6,739 nucleotides of DNA, taken from JBFGFG01 sp041627475 (GTDB lineage: Bacteria > Actinomycetota > Nitriliruptoria > Nitriliruptorales > Nitriliruptoraceae). The DNA lies in contig JBFKQZ010000176.1 of the NCBI GenBank assembly GCA_041627475.1, positions 1 through 6,739 on the forward strand, in the 5' to 3' direction. The notes beneath the pieces were generated by a model that ran no database searches, was not told the DNA's origin, and was given only the letters and a program-made list of their open reading frames with translations. Positions within the stretch are counted from its first letter, which is position 1. Each line of letters begins with the position of its first letter. A program made the translations under genes and the position numbers. Shown here in pieces: positions 1-6,739 of the stretch.

Positions 1-1825
1 CCGCCAGCTCCCGGCTGTCGGCAAGGCCGTGCCCGCGACCGTCGGCCCGCTCCGGGGTCAGCCGCGCCCCACGCGTGAAGACCTCGTCGAGCGCCGTCGG
101 TGGGAGCCCGATCCCGTTGTCGGTCACGGTGATCTCGACCCCGGCACCGCGCACCCGTGACGACACGTTGATCCGTGGCGCGGTCCCGGGCCGGTGGTAC
201 TTCAGGCTGTTCGTCAGCAGGTTCAGCAGGATCTGCCGGATGCTCGCCGGGTCGGACCGGACGCGCCCGCGCATCAGGTTGGTCGCCACGGTTGCGCCGG
301 CCTCGTTGAGCGCGAGGTCCACCACCCCGACGACGTCGGCGACGAGCTCGTGCAGGCGGATGTCGATGCGGCCGGGGTCCTTGGCGGCCGCAGCCGCGAA
401 GGTGTCATCGAGCTGCTGGACGGCACGGCGCGCGGCGCGTGCTAGCCGTTCGTGCATGGTGCGGACCATCTCGTCCTGCATGCGGTCCCCGTGCTCGAGG
501 AGGGTCGCCGCGTAGGCCGCGACGGCCGAGACGGGCTGCTTGAGGTCGTGGGTGACCCGACGACCGAACTGCTCGAGCGACTCGTTGGTCCGCTCGAGGT
601 TCATCGCGCGGGTCCGCTCGGTGGTGAGGTCGACGAACTGCAGCTGCAGCACGTCGTGCTGCGGGCCCCACAGCTCGACCCGCACGGCACTGCACCGCAC
701 CCACCGCTCGTCACCGTCGACCTGCGGCAGCGCCAGTTCGGTGCTGATCTCGTCCAGCTCGCCGAGCTGGAGCTGGCGCAGCTGCGACCGCAGCTCGCCG
801 TCGTCCGGCAGCAGCTCCTCCATCGGCCGGCCGACGAGGCCCGCGGCGGTCGTGGCGAACAGGTCCGCCACGGCGTCGTTGGCCCGCAGGACGCGGCCGT
901 CGCTGGTGTTGACCGTCACCGAGGGCGTCGCCGAACGCATGAAGAAGGACCGGAACTCCGTCGACGTCGCCCGTCGACTGTCGCCGTCGGTGGCCAGCAG
1001 CAGCCCGACGAAGCCGAGCACCCACCACGTCACGAGCGACGTCGTCGTGATGTCGATGCCGCTCGTCGCGCCTGTGAGGGCCAGCACCGCGCTCACCACG
1101 AGTGCCGCCGCACCGACGGCGAGCGAGTAGCCGATGGTCCCGAGCAGCAGCGCGATCGCGATGACCGGGACGGCGAACAGCTGGGTCGCGACGAGCAGCC
1201 CTTCACCACCCAGCACGACGAGGGCGAGAACGGCACCACCGCTGAGGACGGCCGTCGCCAGCGCCGCGGGCACGCGCGTGCGGTCGAGCTGCCGCACCTG
1301 CCCGCGGATGACCATCCGGAGGCCGGGCGTGAGCGAGAGGACTCCGATCCCGGTCGCTGCGGCACAGTGCAGCAGCGAGCCGGGCAGCAGGTCGGCCCGG
1401 AGCGCCTCCTCGGCCACGACGACCACGAGGCCGAGCGCGACGGGGGCCGCGACGGCCGCGACGAGCCCGAACTCGACCATCACGATCGGACTGCGGATGG
1501 GACCGTGGTGGGCGAAGCGCACCTCGAGCAGACGTACGAGCAGCACGACGACCGCGGCCTGGGCGGCCGTGACCAGGAGCACGGCCGGGTCGAGCGGCGC
1601 GCCTCTCGTGACGGTCGCCTCGAGCAGCATCCCCCACCACGCGACCGGGTACGCCCGTGGGCCGATGGACAGGACGTGCGCCACGAGGACGGCGAGCACC
1701 AGTGTCAGGACCGGCGCTCCACTGGCGAGTCGCAGGTTCGCACCGAGGAGGGCCACCAGCGGCAGCGCGACGACGGTGACTGCCGTCAGCAGCCACCGTG
1801 CGCGCCGGTTCGTGAGTCGACCCAT
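1..1825 (-). CDS. Membrane sensor histidine kinase, MASE1-like + PAS + HisKA + HATPase (C-terminus cut by window edge)
   Basis: Sensor kinase of a two-component system: it would autophosphorylate on histidine and pass the phosphate to a response regulator. I translated it by hand; the reading frame is open from the ATG at 1825 to the window edge (608 codons). Residues about 11-278 hold eight or nine hydrophobic segments. The stretch ending in GVLSLTPGL (161-169) resembles MASE1 sensory domains. A PAS domain follows (about 291-395, including VNTSDGRVLRANDAVADLF), then a charged helical linker (400-424). The H-box is RRVTHDLKQPVSAV with His426 as the likely phospho-acceptor. The ATPase N-box is NLLTNSLKYH (Asn535, Asn539), the G1 box is DNGIGLP (from Asp569), and the G2 box is GRGHGLA (596-602), where GxGLGLA is usual. 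Only the last part of the ATPase domain is missing. The start is supported by a strong ribosome binding site. An in-frame ATG six codons upstream lacks a comparable site. The signal sensed and the partner regulator are unknown; a regulator gene may lie beyond position 1. Confidence 0.9.
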   Translation of the reverse strand, partial: MGRLTNRRARWLLTAVTVVALPLVALLGANLRLASGAPVLTLVLAVLVAHVLSIGPRAYPVAWWGMLLEATVTRGAPLDPAVLLVTAAQAAVVVLLVRLLEVRFAHHGPIRSPIVMVEFGLVAAVAAPVALGLVVVVAEEALRADLLPGSLLHCAAATGIGVLSLTPGLRMVIRGQVRQLDRTRVPAALATAVLSGGAVLALVVLGGEGLLVATQLFAVPVIAIALLLGTIGYSLAVGAAALVVSAVLALTGATSGIDITTTSLVTWWVLGFVGLLLATDGDSRRATSTEFRSFFMRSATPSVTVNTSDGRVLRANDAVADLFATTAAGLVGRPMEELLPDDGELRSQLRQLQLGELDEISTELALPQVDGDERWVRCSAVRVELWGPQHDVLQLQFVDLTTERTRAMNLERTNESLEQFGRRVTHDLKQPVSAVAAYAATLLEHGDRMQDEMVRTMHERLARAARRAVQQLDDTFAAAAAKDPGRIDIRLHELVADVVGVVDLALNEAGATVATNLMRGRVRSDPASIRQILLNLLTNSLKYHRPGTAPRINVSSRVRGAGVEITVTDNGIGLPPTALDEVFTRGARLTPERADGRGHGLADSRELA

Positions 1826-1832
1826 GGGCAAG

Positions 1833-1839
1833 TCCCCCT
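1833..1839 (-). promoter_or_regulatory. Ribosome binding site of the histidine kinase gene
   Basis: On the minus strand AGGGGGA stands seven bases before the ATG at 1825, a good Shine-Dalgarno match and spacing. It favours this start over the in-frame ATG at 1843. Confidence 0.7.
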
Positions 1840-1860
1840 GCATCCCATGTCGGCCGAGAG

Positions 1861-1887
1861 TGGTCGCACATATGCGTTGTGCAACCA
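1861..1887. repeat. Inverted repeat, candidate operator upstream of the histidine kinase
   Basis: The arms are TGGTCGCACA (1861-1870) and TGTGCAACCA (1878-1887), separated by seven bases; nine of ten positions pair. The centre (TATGCGT) is AT-rich against its surroundings. It lies 36 bases upstream of the kinase start. A two-fold symmetric site of this size suits a dimeric regulator. It could instead form a hairpin in the kinase mRNA leader. No regulator family is recognised from the sequence. Confidence 0.4.
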
Positions 1888-1955
1888 GCATTCGGCCGGG
1901 GAGCCTGCTGTCGCGCCCGTTCGTTGCCCCTCGATGCATGTCAGCCGGGCCCAGC

Positions 1956-1973
1956 GTGCGCAGGGTCGCGCAC
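1956..1973. repeat. Inverted repeat in the divergent intergenic region
   Basis: Perfect six-base arms GTGCGC and GCGCAC flank the six bases AGGGTC. It lies 12 bases upstream of the candidate ileS -10 element, covering the expected -35 position. Short GC-only arms like these can arise by chance in DNA of this composition. Confidence 0.25.
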
Positions 1974-1985
1974 TGACGCGCCAGT
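1972..1985. repeat. Near-perfect 14-base palindrome abutting the candidate ileS -10 element
   Basis: ACTGACGCGCCAGT reads the same on both strands except for one mismatched pair (A1976/C1981). It overlaps the previous repeat by two bases and the candidate -10 by one. In this position, between -35 and -10, a bound protein could block transcription, but that role is inferred from position only. Confidence 0.25.
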
Positions 1986-1990
1986 AGGCT
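1985..1990 (+). promoter_or_regulatory. Candidate -10 element of the ileS promoter
   Basis: TAGGCT fits the TANNNT pattern of actinobacterial housekeeping sigma-factor promoters. It lies 72 bases before the ileS ATG. I see no good -35 hexamer at the usual distance, which is common in high-GC actinobacteria. Transcription would begin near 1996-1998, giving a leader of about 65 bases. Confidence 0.35.
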
Positions 1991-1991
1991 C

Positions 1992-2008
1992 GTGGGCCGC
2001 CGGCCCAC
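1992..2008. repeat. Perfect 17-base palindrome at the presumed ileS transcription start
   Basis: GTGGGCCG and CGGCCCAC are exact reverse complements around a single central C. As RNA it would form a seven-base-pair stem with a three-base loop at or near the 5' end of the ileS message. It could be a 5' stabilising hairpin, an operator just past the -10 element, or a chance GC-rich palindrome. There is no T run after it, so it does not look like a terminator. Confidence 0.35.
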
Positions 2009-2062
2009 ACGCCGCGCCCGACCCGCAGACCCCGCCGACGCCCCCCAGACGGACTGGTCCCG

Positions 2063-5230
<3,168 letters not shown>

Positions 5231-5233
5231 GCC

Positions 5234-6574
5234 TCAGCCCTCGGCGAGGGCCTGCAGGGCGAGTGCCTCGGCCAGGACGCAGCGCTCGAGGTCCCCGAGG
5301 TGCTGGCTCTCGTCCGGTGCGTGGATCGAGGACGTCGGGTCACCGGGGCCGGTGAGCAGGATGGCCGCGTCCGGGTAGCGCTCCGCGAAGTCGGCGACGA
5401 ACGGGATCGAGCCACCGACGCCCATCTCGACGACCTCGGTCCCCTGCCACGCGTCGACCATCGCGTCCCGCCACAGCTCGGCAGCGCGCCCCTCGATCGG
5501 CAGCTCGAACGCCGGTCCCGACTCGACGCCGGTGCAGGTGACCTGCGCGCCCCACGGCGCGTGCTGCTCGAGGTGCGAGGTCAGGGCTGCGAGCGCCGCG
5601 TCCGGGTCCTGTCCCGGCGCCGTCCGCAGGCTGACCTTGGCGCGGGCCACGGGGACGAGCGCGTTGATGGCCTCGGCCACGGGCGGCGCGTCGATCGCGA
5701 GCACCGAGATCGCCGGCTTGGTCCACAGCCGCGACGCGAGGGTCCCCTCGCCCAGCAGCTGCAGCCCCTCGACGGTCCCGAGCGGCTCGGTCACCTGCTC
5801 CAGCGGGACGTCGAGGTCGGTCGCGGGCGCACCGCTGACCAGCCCCTCGACGGCCACGCTGCCGTCGTCGTGGTGCAGCGTCGCGAGGAGCCGCGACAGC
5901 GCGGTCAGCGCGTCGGGGACGGCGCCGCCGAACATGCCGGAGTGGCCGGGACGCGCCGCGGTGCGGACCTCCACGACGCAGGCGGCCAGCCCCCGCAGCG
6001 AGGTCGTCAGCGCCGGGACGCCGACCTCCCAGTTCCCGGAGTCACCGATCACGATGACGTCGGCCGCGAGCTCGTCCGCGTACAGGTCGAGGTACGTCCC
6101 GAGGTGGGCGGAGCCGATCTCCTCCTCGCCCTCGACGAACACCTTCACCGTCACCGGCGGCTGCCCACCGAACGCACGCAGCGCGCCGAGGTGCATGATG
6201 ATCCCGGCCTTGTCGTCCGACGCGCCACGACCGAACAGGCGACCGTCACGCTCGTCCGCCTCGAACGCCGGCGAGGTCCAGTCGTCCGCCGGTCCGGGCG
6301 GCTGCACGTCGTGGTGCGCGTACAGCAGGACCGTCGGCGCACCGGGCGGTCCCTCCACGGAGCCGTACACGGCGGGGTGCGACCCGTCGACCTCGAGCAG
6401 CCGCGCGTCCTCGCACCCGGCGTCGGCGAGCAGGTCGCGGACCGCCTCGGCGGAACGCCGGACCTCGTCGGGCGGGAAGCCCTGCGCGGAGACCGAGGGG
6501 ATGGCGACGAGGTCCCGGAGGGTCGTCACGAGGTCGGGCATGAGCCCACTGACGGTGGTGCGCAGGTCGGTCAT
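5234..6574 (-). CDS. M20-family zinc metallopeptidase (dipeptidase type)
   Basis: Probably a cytoplasmic di-zinc peptidase that cleaves dipeptides or similar N-acyl amino-acid substrates; there is no signal peptide. It has 446 residues, typical for the family, and the usual active-site residues can be seen. Metal ligand His87 and Asp89 are in YAHHDVQP. The bridging Asp120 is in GRGASDDK. The general base Glu151 and ligand Glu152 are in EGEEEIGS (148-155). Asp178 is in IGDSG, and His418 is in SSIHAPDE. The lid/dimerisation domain occupies about residues 190-375, with the conserved RPGHSGMFGG and His211. The GRGASDDK and EGEEEIGS forms resemble the carnosinase/CNDP-like branch more than succinyl-diaminopimelate desuccinylase, but the substrate cannot be fixed from sequence. 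GGAG five bases before the ATG supports the start. It follows a fumarylacetoacetase gene by 26 bases, suggesting one operon, and ends three bases from the end of ileS. Confidence 0.93.
   Translation of the reverse strand: MTDLRTTVSGLMPDLVTTLRDLVAIPSVSAQGFPPDEVRRSAEAVRDLLADAGCEDARLLEVDGSHPAVYGSVEGPPGAPTVLLYAHHDVQPPGPADDWTSPAFEADERDGRLFGRGASDDKAGIIMHLGALRAFGGQPPVTVKVFVEGEEEIGSAHLGTYLDLYADELAADVIVIGDSGNWEVGVPALTTSLRGLAACVVEVRTAARPGHSGMFGGAVPDALTALSRLLATLHHDDGSVAVEGLVSGAPATDLDVPLEQVTEPLGTVEGLQLLGEGTLASRLWTKPAISVLAIDAPPVAEAINALVPVARAKVSLRTAPGQDPDAALAALTSHLEQHAPWGAQVTCTGVESGPAFELPIEGRAAELWRDAMVDAWQGTEVVEMGVGGSIPFVADFAERYPDAAILLTGPGDPTSSIHAPDESQHLGDLERCVLAEALALQALAEG
5237..5251. terminator. Candidate hairpin at the ileS / M20 peptidase convergent junction
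   Basis: GCCCTC and GAGGGC form a six-base-pair stem with a GGC loop, starting six bases after the ileS stop. There is no T run, so it would be an atypical, actinobacterial-style terminator at most. It lies within the last codons of the opposing peptidase gene, so coding constraint (Ala-Leu-Ala-Glu-Gly) could also explain it. Confidence 0.3.
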
Positions 6575-6579
6575 GGGTG

Positions 6580-6583
6580 CTCC
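6580..6583 (-). promoter_or_regulatory. Ribosome binding site of the M20 peptidase gene
   Basis: GGAG on the minus strand lies five bases before the ATG at 6574, inside the 26-base gap after the fumarylacetoacetase stop. It fixes the peptidase start and suits translation from a shared message. Confidence 0.6.
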
Positions 6584-6600
6584 AGTCAGGTGGGTGGGCG

Positions 6601-6739
6601 TCAGGCGCGGGTGGCAGGTGCGACGCGCCCGACGACATCGGCGAGCCGGACGGCGCCGCCGAGCGCGGTCCCGCGCAGCGTGACCTCGTCACCATCGCGC
6701 AGGAACGTCCGCTTCTCGCCGGTGGGCAGCGCGATCGGC
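6601..6739 (-). CDS. fahA: Fumarylacetoacetase, C-terminal 45 residues only (N-terminal part beyond the window)
   Basis: Fumarylacetoacetase splits fumarylacetoacetate into fumarate and acetoacetate, the last step of the homogentisate route of phenylalanine and tyrosine breakdown. Only the end of the gene is in the window: reading from 6738, 45 codons run to a TGA at 6603-6601. The peptide contains RTFLRDGDEVTLRG (residues 10-23 of the fragment) and then a segment ending VVGRVAP. This matches the C-terminus of the family, where human FAH has RKFLLDGDEVIITG followed by a GKVLP ending. The catalytic residues lie outside the window, so activity cannot be judged. Other FAH-fold hydrolases usually lack this tail, which favours true fumarylacetoacetase. 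It is upstream of, and probably co-transcribed with, the M20 peptidase. Confidence 0.8.
   Translation of the reverse strand, partial: PIALPTGEKRTFLRDGDEVTLRGTALGGAVRLADVVGRVAPATRA

Noticed and set aside
1866..1882. TATGTG on the minus strand (within 1868-1873) as a -10 box for the kinase gene
   Set aside because: It is a poor match to TANNNT and has no -35 hexamer at a sensible distance, so I do not call a kinase promoter.
1934..1939. ATGCAT palindrome in the intergenic region
   Set aside because: A six-base palindrome is too short to mean anything without conservation evidence.
452..1987. A 511-codon open frame on the plus strand covering most of the kinase gene
   Set aside because: Its translation is dominated by Arg, Gly, Asp, His, Gln and Glu with no domain pattern, as expected opposite a GC-rich gene. 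The minus-strand frame carries clear kinase motifs.
2050..2062. TGGTCCCG just before the ileS start as a possible T-box core
   Set aside because: It shares only TGG-N with the T-box bulge and lacks the flanking conserved bases; the leader also lacks room for the specifier stem.
5532..6683. A 383-codon plus-strand frame opposite the M20 peptidase
   Set aside because: Low-complexity Ser/Arg/Ala/Thr content and no motifs, while the opposite strand has a full set of M20 metal ligands.

Overview
The window reads as a stretch of chromosome from a high-GC actinobacterium. G+C is roughly 70% by eye, third codon positions are almost always G or C, and the isoleucyl-tRNA synthetase is of the long 'type 2' kind common in actinobacteria. 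I cannot name a genus. Nothing looks mobile: there are no transposase, integrase, phage, tRNA, rRNA or CRISPR signals.

Layout, left to right. (1) Positions 1-1825, minus strand: a membrane-bound sensor histidine kinase. It has a MASE1-like membrane domain, a PAS domain, a phospho-accepting H-box and an ATPase domain, and its C-terminal end is cut off by the window edge. (2) Positions 1826-2062: a 237-base divergent intergenic region with a candidate ileS promoter and four inverted repeats. (3) Positions 2063-5230, plus strand: complete ileS, 1055 residues, with the catalytic and editing motifs present. (4) Positions 5234-6574, minus strand: a complete M20-family zinc peptidase of the dipeptidase type. 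It converges tail-to-tail on ileS with only three bases between the stop codons. (5) Positions 6601-6739, minus strand: the last 45 codons of a fumarylacetoacetase, 26 bases upstream of the peptidase and probably co-transcribed with it.

The genes do not form one obvious system. ileS is housekeeping. The histidine kinase shares only the divergent control region with it, and any partner response regulator would lie beyond position 1. The fumarylacetoacetase/peptidase pair looks like the end of an amino-acid degradation operon: fumarylacetoacetase does the last step of tyrosine catabolism, and the peptidase would release amino acids. I found no convincing undescribed system. The parts most worth a second look are the inverted repeats in the divergent region, the apparent lack of a T-box leader before ileS, and the very tight convergent junction at 5227-5251.
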